Shown here in pieces: positions 40,375 through 47,412 of a stretch of DNA of 47,879 nt; the first letter of the stretch is position 1, and each line of letters starts with the position of its first letter. The stretch covers positions 1-47,879 of the forward strand of contig JAJFHC010000009.1 in assembly GCA_021775835.1 (NCBI GenBank). Reading direction: 5' to 3'. The DNA is from Hyphomicrobiales bacterium (GTDB lineage Bacteria > Pseudomonadota > Alphaproteobacteria > Rhizobiales > JAJFHC01). Below the pieces are notes generated by a model. It was given only the letters and a program-made list of their open reading frames with translations. It was not told the origin of the DNA and did not search any database. The position numbers were made by a program, and so were the translations under genes.

Positions 40375-41349
40375 ATGAAAAATACTCCCACCATCGACGA
40401 ACAAGTTGAAATGTACCGCAAAATGGTGGTCGTTCGACGCATGGAAGAAAAGCTCGGTGAACTGCACAGGGACGGTAAGACCCGCGGTCCTATTCATCGA
40501 TGCGACGGTCAGGAGGCCGTCGGAGTCGCAGCGACTGCCATGCTCGAGAAAAACGACCACGTGACAAGCACTCACAGGGGACATGCTCACTATGTGGGCA
40601 AGGGGCTGGATCCCAGACGGGTCGTTGCGGAAATTTTCGGGCGGGAAACCGGTTATTGCGGAGGCCGGGCGGGGCACATGATCGTCGCCGATGCCGAACA
40701 CGGATTGCTCGGCGGCAATGCGATTGTTGGTGCCTGTATCCCCGCAGCCGTCGGCATGGCGCAGTCGTTTCAGATGCTGGGAACCGGGCAGATTGCCATG
40801 TGCATTTTCGGGGACGGGGCGGCCCAGACCGGTATCTGCCATGAATCCATGAACCTCGCCGCGCTGTGGAAGCTACCGGTTGTTTTCCTGCTTGAGCATA
40901 ATGAATATGGCCTGACCGTGCATTCGGACCAACAGTCCTCGGTGAGAGACTTGCACAAGCGCGCCGCCGGATATGGTATGCCGGGCCGAAAGGTGGACGG
41001 CAATGACATGGTCGCCGTCTATCGGTCGGTTTCGGAAGCTGTCGAAACAGCGCGCAGAGGTGAGGGGCCATCCCTGATCGAGGCAAAAACCTATCGGGCG
41101 ACGGGCTTTTCGACCAGCGACAAGGGCGGGTATCAACCGGAAGCCACAATCGAGAAGTGGCGGAAGAAAGATCCGATCGACCGGGCGTTCAAGGCCTTGT
41201 CAAAACATGTGGACAAGGTCCAGCTCGAACGCACCCGCGACGGCGCGATAACCGAAGCCGAAACGGCATTTGAACTGGCATTGTCCGATCCCTTTCCGAC
41301 TTTCGAGTATCATCCGGCAAGTGCAGCCTACGTTGGAGCGGTCGAATGA
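40375..41349 (+). CDS. TPP-dependent 2-oxoacid/acetoin dehydrogenase E1 alpha-like subunit, 324 aa
   Basis: This is the thiamine-diphosphate-binding subunit of an alpha2beta2 E1. The TPP/Mg motif starts at GDGAAQTGICHE and ends at FLLEHNEYG; the Mg ligands Asp, Asn and Tyr (as in PDH: D, N, Y) are kept, while the first N of the usual ENN is His. The conserved active-site His in the loop TYR-x-x-GHS is replaced by Phe245 (TYRATGFSTSD), which is unusual. The end overlaps the E1 beta start by 4 nt (ATGA). Shine-Dalgarno GGGAGA precedes ATG 40375. Pyruvate, acetoin or branched-chain oxoacid specificity cannot be decided. No E2 or E3 gene is present in the window. Confidence 0.87.
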   Translation: MKNTPTIDEQVEMYRKMVVVRRMEEKLGELHRDGKTRGPIHRCDGQEAVGVAATAMLEKNDHVTSTHRGHAHYVGKGLDPRRVVAEIFGRETGYCGGRAGHMIVADAEHGLLGGNAIVGACIPAAVGMAQSFQMLGTGQIAMCIFGDGAAQTGICHESMNLAALWKLPVVFLLEHNEYGLTVHSDQQSSVRDLHKRAAGYGMPGRKVDGNDMVAVYRSVSEAVETARRGEGPSLIEAKTYRATGFSTSDKGGYQPEATIEKWRKKDPIDRAFKALSKHVDKVQLERTRDGAITEAETAFELALSDPFPTFEYHPASAAYVGAVE

Positions 41350-42320
41350 CCCGGATGCGATATGCCGACGCGCTCAACGCTGCCTTGATCGAGGAAATGG
41401 AGCGCGACCCGACGGTATGGCTGTTTGGCGAGGATATCGGCGATTATGGCGGCGTGTTCAAGGTGACACGCGGCCTTCAGGACCGCTTCGGCAAGCACAG
41501 GGTCCGCGATACGCCGATTTCGGAGCAAACGCTCACGGCCATGGCTGTGACTGCAGCAATGACCGGCACCCGGCCTGTCCTTGAAATCATGTATGCCGAC
41601 TTCATGCCTCTAACGCTTGACGCCCTGATCAACCAGGCATCGATCTATGAGTACATCTGGGCAGGTCAGGTGAAGATGCCTTTTGTCCTGCGGACGCAAG
41701 GCGGCGGTGGCGCGGGGGCGGGCGCCCAGCATTCGAAAAGTCTCGATGCCCTCGTTGCCCATATCCCAGGCCTCAAGGTTGTCGCACCGTCCACACCCGC
41801 CGATGCAAAGGCACTGCTCAAGGCGGCTATTCGGGATCCGCATCCGGTCATTTTTCTGGAGCACAAGCTGCTCTACAACACGCGGGGCGAAATTCCCGAT
41901 GATGAGCATGTGGGCGAGATCGGTGTCGCCCGAGTGGTGCGCAGCGGGACCGATGTGTCGATCTTTGCGACATCCAAGATGGTGCATGATGCAACAAATG
42001 CGGCTGATCTCTTGGCGGAAGAGGGCATCTCCGCGGAAGTCATCGATCTTCGAACCTTGCGTCCGCTCGATGTGGGCGCCATCACGGCGTCCGTGCGCAA
42101 GACCAATCGGGCGGTTGTGGTCAACGAGGGCTGGCGTTTCTGTGGGTACGGGGCTGAACTGAGTGCCACGATCATGGAACAGGCTTTCGATTATCTTGAT
42201 GCACCGGTTGAACGTGTCGGCACCATGGACATAGCGATCCCCTATAGCGAACCTCTTGAAAAAGTCGTATTGCCAAATGCGGAAAAGATCGTGGCAGCTG
42301 CAAAAGCGGCATTGCGCTGA
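41346..42320 (+). CDS. TPP-dependent 2-oxoacid/acetoin dehydrogenase E1 beta-like subunit, 324 aa
   Basis: This is the partner of the E1 alpha-like subunit. It shows the transketolase-like pyrimidine domain (RYADALNAALIEEMERDPTV, FGEDIGDYGGVFKVTRGLQ), the TPP-activating Glu in DTPISEQTLTAMAVTAAMTG, and QGGGGAGAGAQHSKSLDALV with a conserved His. The C-terminal transketolase domain shows DLRTLRPLDVGAITASVRKT and VVVNEGWRFCGYG. Length and motifs are normal for AcoB/PdhB-type subunits. The ATGA overlap points to stoichiometric translation with E1 alpha. It is followed after 67 bp by proC-like, SDR and other genes rather than by E2. Confidence 0.9.
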   Translation: MTRMRYADALNAALIEEMERDPTVWLFGEDIGDYGGVFKVTRGLQDRFGKHRVRDTPISEQTLTAMAVTAAMTGTRPVLEIMYADFMPLTLDALINQASIYEYIWAGQVKMPFVLRTQGGGGAGAGAQHSKSLDALVAHIPGLKVVAPSTPADAKALLKAAIRDPHPVIFLEHKLLYNTRGEIPDDEHVGEIGVARVVRSGTDVSIFATSKMVHDATNAADLLAEEGISAEVIDLRTLRPLDVGAITASVRKTNRAVVVNEGWRFCGYGAELSATIMEQAFDYLDAPVERVGTMDIAIPYSEPLEKVVLPNAEKIVAAAKAALR

Positions 42321-42387
42321 ACGGATCGACCGGGACGCGCATCCATGATCGCAAGAGTGGCGCTCTATAGGTTGAAAGGTGAACAAT

Positions 42388-43194
42388 ATGGCAAGCACTA
42401 TCCTGCTCGTTGGATGTGGAAACATGGGATACGCGATGCTGAAAGGCTGGCTGGCCGAACCGTCTGGAATTGATGCTCATGTGGTCGAGCCGGCCGACGC
42501 CTTGCGTGAGCGGGCTGAGCAAGCCGGTGCCAAGGTTTACAGCGATCATACCGCACTGGCTGATGGCTTCGAACCGGACATGATCATCCTGGCGGTGAAG
42601 CCCCAGGTCATGCGCGATGTGTTGCCGGCCTACGAGCGATGGTCGGGGGGACGGACAACCTATCTGTCGGTCGCAGCCGGTGTCAGGATCGAGACATTCG
42701 CAGACGCATTCCCCGGCGCCACGCCGATCATCCGTTGCATGCCGAACACGCCCGCTGCAATCGGCAAGGGCATGATGGTGTGCTGCCTGAACGGCCACGT
42801 TACGGCTGACGCCAAGACCCTGTGCACGGACCTTCTGTCGTCCAGCGGCCGGGTGAGCTTTGTCGATGACGAAGCCCAGATGGATGCCGTGACGGCGGTA
42901 TCGGGTTCGGGGCCGGCTTATGTGTTTCACTTCATCGAATGTTTGACAAAGGCAGGCGAGGAAGCCGGGCTTCCGGCAGACCTTGCCGCCGAACTGGCCA
43001 TGCAGACGGTCTACGGTGCAGGCATTCTGGCGGCTTCAAGCGATACGGATCCGGGTGTGTTGCGCCAGCAGGTGACCAGCCCAGGCGGCACGACGGCGGC
43101 AGCTCTTGAAGTGTTCATGGGGTCGGGCAGGCAGCAGGCCCTTGTGAGTGAAGCGGTCGCGGCGGCCGCAGACAGATCCCGGGAGCTTGCCTGA
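42388..43194 (+). CDS. proC: Pyrroline-5-carboxylate reductase family protein (ProC-like), 268 aa
   Basis: This is an NAD(P)H-dependent reductase of a cyclic imine, in the family converting pyrroline-5-carboxylate to proline. The dinucleotide motif is LLVGCGNMGYAMLKGWL, with MPNTPAAIGKGM and the P5CR signature SGSGPAYVFHFIECLTKAGE, then QVTSPGGTTAAALEVF. All family positions that I can check are intact. I chose ATG 42388 (AAGGTG upstream); GTG 42379 is in frame. It is encoded in an operon with E1 subunits, an SDR and RidA rather than with other proline genes, so it may act on a related imine. RidA, an enamine/imine deaminase, fits that view. Confidence 0.9.
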   Translation: MASTILLVGCGNMGYAMLKGWLAEPSGIDAHVVEPADALRERAEQAGAKVYSDHTALADGFEPDMIILAVKPQVMRDVLPAYERWSGGRTTYLSVAAGVRIETFADAFPGATPIIRCMPNTPAAIGKGMMVCCLNGHVTADAKTLCTDLLSSSGRVSFVDDEAQMDAVTAVSGSGPAYVFHFIECLTKAGEEAGLPADLAAELAMQTVYGAGILAASSDTDPGVLRQQVTSPGGTTAAALEVFMGSGRQQALVSEAVAAAADRSRELA

Positions 43195-43214
43195 CAGTCA
43201 TCGGAGAAAACATC

Positions 43215-43976
43215 ATGCGACATGACGGCAAAAGGGTTCTTGTAACCGGCGGGGCGAGCGGCATCGGATATGCTATCGCCAATCGATTTTTGGCAGAAGG
43301 AGCGTCAGTTGTCATTCTGGACCTCAACGAAGCGTCGGTAACTCAGAGCGCCGAACGTCTCTCCTCTGTCGGACCGGCCCACGGGCGAACGGGCTCGGTG
43401 ACGGAAGAAGAAGATGTTCAGGGTGTCGTCGATTTCATGCGCTCCGATCTGGGAGGCGTGGACTGCCTCGTCAATTCCGCCGGGGTCGTCAAGGTTGAAC
43501 CGGCACTCGAGCACCCTACCGCGGATTTCCGCCGGATCATCGATGTCAACGTGACCGGCACATGGATCGCCAGTCAGGCCTGTGCCAGGGTGATGTCGGA
43601 CAATGGTGGCGGGTCAATCGTCAACATGGGTTCGGTTTACGGGCTCGGTGGTGCGCCTCAAAGAACGGCCTATTGTGCCTCTAAGGCGGCGATCGTCGGG
43701 CTGACGCAGAGCCTTGCCGTTGAATGGGGGCCGCTGGGCATCCGGGTCAACGCCGTTGCCCCTACCGGCACGCGGACCCCCATGGTCCAGGACCTGATCG
43801 ACCGGGGCATCTACGATCTCGATGGCGTCCAGCGCAAAACTCCGCTTGGCCGTCTTGCCGAACCCGAGGAGGTTGCGGCGGCGTGTTCATTCCTGGCAAG
43901 CGACGATGCGGCAATGGTGACCGGGCATCACCTGCCGGTGGACGGCGGTTGGCTTGCCAACAACTACGTGACTTGA
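43215..43976 (+). CDS. Short-chain dehydrogenase/reductase (FabG/BDH-like), 253 aa
   Basis: This is an NAD(P)-dependent oxidoreductase. The cofactor motif is VLVTGGASGIGYAIANRFL, then the NAG-like NSAGVV. The catalytic Ser (MGSVYGLGG) and Tyr-x-x-x-Lys (YCASKAAIVG) are present, and the C-terminus has TGHHLPVDGGWLANNYVT. Asp in VVILDLNEAS suggests NAD rather than NADP. It starts 20 bp after proC-like with GGAGAA upstream. In the operon it could supply a 2-oxo or hydroxy substrate to the E1 pair. The substrate is unknown. Confidence 0.9.
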   Translation: MRHDGKRVLVTGGASGIGYAIANRFLAEGASVVILDLNEASVTQSAERLSSVGPAHGRTGSVTEEEDVQGVVDFMRSDLGGVDCLVNSAGVVKVEPALEHPTADFRRIIDVNVTGTWIASQACARVMSDNGGGSIVNMGSVYGLGGAPQRTAYCASKAAIVGLTQSLAVEWGPLGIRVNAVAPTGTRTPMVQDLIDRGIYDLDGVQRKTPLGRLAEPEEVAAACSFLASDDAAMVTGHHLPVDGGWLANNYVT

Positions 43977-43989
43977 GGGGCAACGGATA

Positions 43990-44883
43990 ATGACTGCGGA
44001 CGCGATTGTTTTCGAGGTTGGCGGTGTTGCGCACGAGATTGAAGTGACCGAAGCCTATGCTCCGCAGACATTGCATCGGGTGATGGCGGCCCTGCCGACG
44101 ATCGCCGACATTCACTGCGCCAAGATCGCGGGGTGCCACATCATGTGGCCTGTCCCTGTCGTTGCCCGGTTGGAGAATTCATCGGACGTTCTTTCCATGC
44201 CCCCGGGGTCGTTCTTCTTCTGGCCGGAACGACAGTATCTCGAAATCACTTATGATGAATTGCAGGCGGAATCGGCTGCCATCAGTTATCTGGGCAGGCT
44301 CAAGGGCGACGTCGCATGGTTGCGTGATTATGCGGAAGAAAACCGCCGCGGCCAGGGACAGCGGAAATTCGAGGCAAAGGTTTATGTCAAAGGTGGACCC
44401 GACGCCCCGATTCCGGATGACTTTGCTGAAGGTACTGACGCCTGGTCGCGATTGCGGGGGGCCAGGCAATCGGCATGGCAGGCGCAACCCGACGATGTGC
44501 AGACGCTGCTTGATCGCCGCGGCTTGATGATCCCCTTCGGGCCGCTCGCCATGGCGGAAGGGGAAATGCGCAAACTTCATGAATTGCTCTGGCGCCTTTG
44601 GGTCGATGACACCCGTTACGCGCAGGACCAAACAACAGTCATAGCCCAGTTCGCCATTGAGGCCGCCATAACGCGGGTCGCCGGATTCTGCCACATGACA
44701 CATGTCGGGTCGGTACTTGAAGACGGTGTGTCGTGTCTCGGAGACGCGAATTTGGAACAGTCCGCAGTGCTTGAGGAACTGGTGCTTTACTGCGGACGTA
44801 TCGCTGCCTGGCTTGATTCGCACATCTGCTGGTGGCCCATGAACGAGTTGACGCTTGAAGCTCAGGGGCGCACCCAAGATTGA
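43990..44883 (+). CDS. Protein of unknown function, possibly DUF3830-like N-terminus, 297 aa
   Basis: I do not recognise this with confidence. The N-terminal half (about 1-110: ETYAP-like EAYAPQTLHRVMAAL, then HCAKIAGCHIMWPVP and PPGSFFFWPERQYLEITYDE) resembles the cyclophilin-like DUF3830 group found near amidohydrolases and transporters. The second half is helical, with many Trp and Arg (RLRGARQSAWQAQPDD, KLHELLWRLWVDDTRYAQDQ) and a C-terminal HICWWPMNELTLEAQ. There is no signal peptide or membrane span, so it is cytoplasmic. It lies 13 bp after the SDR and 33 bp before RidA, with GAGGGG upstream, so it is a real member of the operon. An enzyme or binding role is possible. Confidence 0.75.
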   Translation: MTADAIVFEVGGVAHEIEVTEAYAPQTLHRVMAALPTIADIHCAKIAGCHIMWPVPVVARLENSSDVLSMPPGSFFFWPERQYLEITYDELQAESAAISYLGRLKGDVAWLRDYAEENRRGQGQRKFEAKVYVKGGPDAPIPDDFAEGTDAWSRLRGARQSAWQAQPDDVQTLLDRRGLMIPFGPLAMAEGEMRKLHELLWRLWVDDTRYAQDQTTVIAQFAIEAAITRVAGFCHMTHVGSVLEDGVSCLGDANLEQSAVLEELVLYCGRIAAWLDSHICWWPMNELTLEAQGRTQD

Positions 44884-44916
44884 ACGACGACGGAATTTAA
44901 CAGTTGGAGAAAACTC

Positions 44917-45312
44917 ATGACGGACAAGCGGATCAATATTTCATCGGGGTCGATTTTCGAAGAGAAGTTCGGCTACTCCCGTGCAGTGAAGGTAGGGCAG
45001 ACGGTTTATGTGTCAGGCACTGTGGGGATCGACTATGGCACCGGCACGGTATCCGATGACCCGATCGAACAACTGCACCAGATCATTGCAAACATGGAGC
45101 CGTCGCTCAAGGAAGCGGGCACCAGCCTGGCCGACATCGTGCAGATCACAACTTATGTGACCACGCCTGAAGTGTTTCAGACGATCGGCCCTGAACTCGG
45201 CAAGATCTTTGGAGATATCCGGCCGACGAATGCCGCCCTCGTGGTGGCCTTTCCCGTGCCTGACGTGGTTGTCGAGATATCCGCTACGGCGATTATCGGA
45301 TGCGGGAACTGA
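44917..45312 (+). CDS. RidA-family (YjgF/UK114) enamine/imine deaminase, 131 aa
   Basis: This is a small trimeric protein that hydrolyses reactive enamines and imines to keto acids and ammonia. Family marks are GYSRAVKVGQTVYVSGTVGI, IIANMEPSLKEAGTSLADIV, and the active-site Arg in GDIRPTNAALVVAFPVPDVV followed by VEISATAII. It ends the operon that starts with the E1 pair. Together with the ProC-like reductase it suggests that the pathway passes through an unstable imine. Shine-Dalgarno GGAG precedes ATG 44917. It is convergent, 9 bp apart, with the duplicated-domain gene. Confidence 0.92.
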   Translation: MTDKRINISSGSIFEEKFGYSRAVKVGQTVYVSGTVGIDYGTGTVSDDPIEQLHQIIANMEPSLKEAGTSLADIVQITTYVTTPEVFQTIGPELGKIFGDIRPTNAALVVAFPVPDVVVEISATAIIGCGN

Positions 45313-45321
45313 GCGCCACGA

Positions 45322-45858
45322 TCACTGACCTTGCTTGCGGCGTTCTCCGGCAAAAAACAGGTCCTCGATTTCCTTCAGAACGTCGAACGGTTCTGTCGTG
45401 CTGACGAGGTTCACGTCTTCCATATGCCCGTCGGCTTCCAGGGAAATCGTCCATTGGCCGGGGTTGGAATTGAATACACAGTCGGGGAAACACATGTGAT
45501 GATGCCAGTCGGTCTGCTCAGTCGCCAGGACGCGGACGCGGTCGAGCAGCGGTTGTTGACCGGCATCACCGGGATTGACTCTTAACTCATCAGGTTTGGA
45601 CAGAATGGCGTCACCGTGGCGGAGCTTCACGATGTGCTGTTCTTCGTCGATGTGATTGACGTTCGAGAAGCAGACAAGGACCTCGCCTGTTGTGTTGTTT
45701 TCGATAACCAGGGCGTAGGAACCCGGTCTGGAGTTGAGGACGCAGTCTGGTTTGAGGACGTGATTGTGCCAATTGTCGTTGCGGGCGGCAAAGCGTTCCG
45801 CCGCGGCGACACACTCTTCAAGAGTTGCTTCACAATGCTTGACGTCGGACAGTTTCAT
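45322..45858 (-). CDS. Internally duplicated W-H-x-H...P-D-C protein of unknown function, 178 aa
   Basis: I do not know this family. The protein consists of two tandem copies of one module, in exact register 88 residues apart. Copy 1 has W30-H31-x-H33, P37-D38-C39, N42 and P45-G46. Copy 2 has W118-H119-x-H121, P125-D126-C127, N130 and P133-G134. The neighbouring sequences also align (NDNWHNHVLKPDCVLNSRPG versus QTDWHHHMCFPDCVFNSNPG). Each module looks like a short beta-rich unit, and the His-x-His with Asp-Cys is a plausible metal or cofactor site. There is no signal peptide. It is divergent from an FAD oxidase gene and convergent with RidA. A role with that oxidase is a guess. Confidence 0.75.
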   Translation of the reverse strand: MKLSDVKHCEATLEECVAAAERFAARNDNWHNHVLKPDCVLNSRPGSYALVIENNTTGEVLVCFSNVNHIDEEQHIVKLRHGDAILSKPDELRVNPGDAGQQPLLDRVRVLATEQTDWHHHMCFPDCVFNSNPGQWTISLEADGHMEDVNLVSTTEPFDVLKEIEDLFFAGERRKQGQ

Positions 45859-45924
45859 GTCACTCTCCAGAATGGTTCAAGGCCTGTTCCTGGCTCAAGG
45901 AACCTCATTCGTACAATCGGTCAA

Positions 45925-45942
45925 ATCGCGCGGCCGTGCGAT
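45925..45942. promoter_or_regulatory. 18-bp near-perfect palindrome flanked by GTCAAAT repeats
   Basis: ATCGCGCGG-CCGTGCGAT (45925-45942) is symmetrical except for one base pair. Two direct copies of GTCAAAT lie at its edges (45920-45926 and 45945-45951, period 25). It is in the 122-bp gap between two divergent genes, 16 bp downstream of which is the edge of a GTTTCG tract. It is a candidate operator for both. Confidence 0.45.
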
Positions 45943-45980
45943 CAGTCAAATTTCGTTTCGACAGTGTAGCCTATTGAACC

Positions 45981-47294
45981 ATGAGCCATAATCAACGCAT
46001 AGACCCTTCCATGTCAGGTGTCTTCTGGTCTGATGCCGCGAAGGAAGACCCCGTTGGTGTTCGACCTGACGACACAGGCAGCCTTTACGATGTGGTCATC
46101 ATTGGGGGTGGCTATTGCGGTTTGTCCACGGCGTTGCATTCCGCCAAACGGGGCTTGCGGGTAGCGGTTCTCGAAGCGGGTATCGTGGGAAATGGTGCGT
46201 CTGGCCGGAATGGCGGGATCGTGGTCCCCCAGTTTCCGAAAAGTATCAAGCCGAGCGATGTTGTCTCTCGCATCGGCAAGAAGCGCGGCGACCGTTTGTG
46301 CGAGATCGTAACAGGTGGACCCGCGCACATGTTCGATCAGATCCGCGAGTATCAGATTGCCTGTGACGGTGAACAGAATGGCTGGATCCAGCCGGCTCAT
46401 TCGAGGCCTTCGCTGGACCAGGCCCGGGCGGTCTATGAGGAGTGGAAGGCGTTCGGTGCCGATGTGTCCTGGCTTGACCGGTCCGGCGTACATGATCAGC
46501 TAGGCGCAGCAGGCTATCTTGGCGGCTGGAAGAATCCCACCGGAGGGTTCGTCAATCCATTCTCCCTGAGCCGCGGACTGGCACGTGTGGCTCGCAGCCA
46601 GGGTGCCGCAATATTTGAAGATACCCGGGCTGAATCGATCGACCGTGACGGCGAGCGTCCCGTTGTGATTGCGCGAGGCAAACGCTTTGCTGCCCGCAAA
46701 GTGCTGATTGCGACCAACGGCTACACGGATGGTTTATGGCCCGGCCTGCAGCGCACGGTAATTCCACTTCGCCTGTTTCACACGGTTAGCCGGCCCCTGA
46801 CCGGCGAACAGCAAGAACAGGTTCTGCCAGGCAGGCTTTGCTTCACGGATTTGCGAAAGTCAGGCGGATTCTGCCGCTATGACGAAGGCGGCCGTATTGT
46901 TTCAGGCGGATCGGTCTTTCCGGTCGGCAATCTGCGCAAGAGCGGTATGCGCCACGCCGAGGCGCGGGTCAGTTTGATTTTTCCTCAGTTGAGCGGCATC
47001 GAATTCGACTCTTACTGGGAGGGTTATTGTGCCCTGACGGAAACCTACCTGCCGTCCTTTCAGGTGCTCGATCGTGACGTTTTTGCAGTTCTAGGCTTCT
47101 CCACTCGCGGCGTCGCCCTGGCACAGGCAATCGGCCCGGAACTGGCACGGTTTCTTTGTGAGGACATGACCCTCGATGAGATTCCGCTCCATGTGGGTGA
47201 GAATGAGCCAATCCCTCGACAGGGCCTGAAGTCATTCCTTGGTCAGTTCGCGTTTCCGGTTCTCAAGGCGCTGGATCGCTTCGATTTGAGTTAG
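45981..47294 (+). CDS. FAD-dependent amine oxidoreductase (PuuB/DadA-like), 437 aa
   Basis: This is a DAO-family flavoprotein. After a short leader (SGVFWSDAAKEDPV) comes the FAD motif DVVIIGGGYCGLSTALHSA, then the flavin-contacting NGASGRNGGIVVPQF. The substrate domain has VNPFSLSRGLARVARSQGA, and the C-terminal flavin motif is VLGFSTRGVALAQAIG. It resembles the gene at 21972-23270 in architecture, but the two are clearly diverged paralogues. The likely reaction is oxidation of a secondary or primary amine. It has no clear Shine-Dalgarno before ATG 45981, so a leader-poor or alternative start is possible. Confidence 0.87.
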   Translation: MSHNQRIDPSMSGVFWSDAAKEDPVGVRPDDTGSLYDVVIIGGGYCGLSTALHSAKRGLRVAVLEAGIVGNGASGRNGGIVVPQFPKSIKPSDVVSRIGKKRGDRLCEIVTGGPAHMFDQIREYQIACDGEQNGWIQPAHSRPSLDQARAVYEEWKAFGADVSWLDRSGVHDQLGAAGYLGGWKNPTGGFVNPFSLSRGLARVARSQGAAIFEDTRAESIDRDGERPVVIARGKRFAARKVLIATNGYTDGLWPGLQRTVIPLRLFHTVSRPLTGEQQEQVLPGRLCFTDLRKSGGFCRYDEGGRIVSGGSVFPVGNLRKSGMRHAEARVSLIFPQLSGIEFDSYWEGYCALTETYLPSFQVLDRDVFAVLGFSTRGVALAQAIGPELARFLCEDMTLDEIPLHVGENEPIPRQGLKSFLGQFAFPVLKALDRFDLS

Positions 47295-47412
47295 CCGGAG
47301 CAGTTAAACCGTTTTGAGACAATTTTTGTTCGAGACATGTGGACCCGAATAAAGCGCTGGGATAGGATTCCGGCTGAGATATGGCAATAATTTGTCAGGG
47401 AGAGTAATTCAA

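Noticed and set aside
47313..47337. Direct repeat TT(T/C)GAGACA, 16-bp period
   Set aside because: Only two imperfect short copies, with no link to a promoter or symmetrical site.
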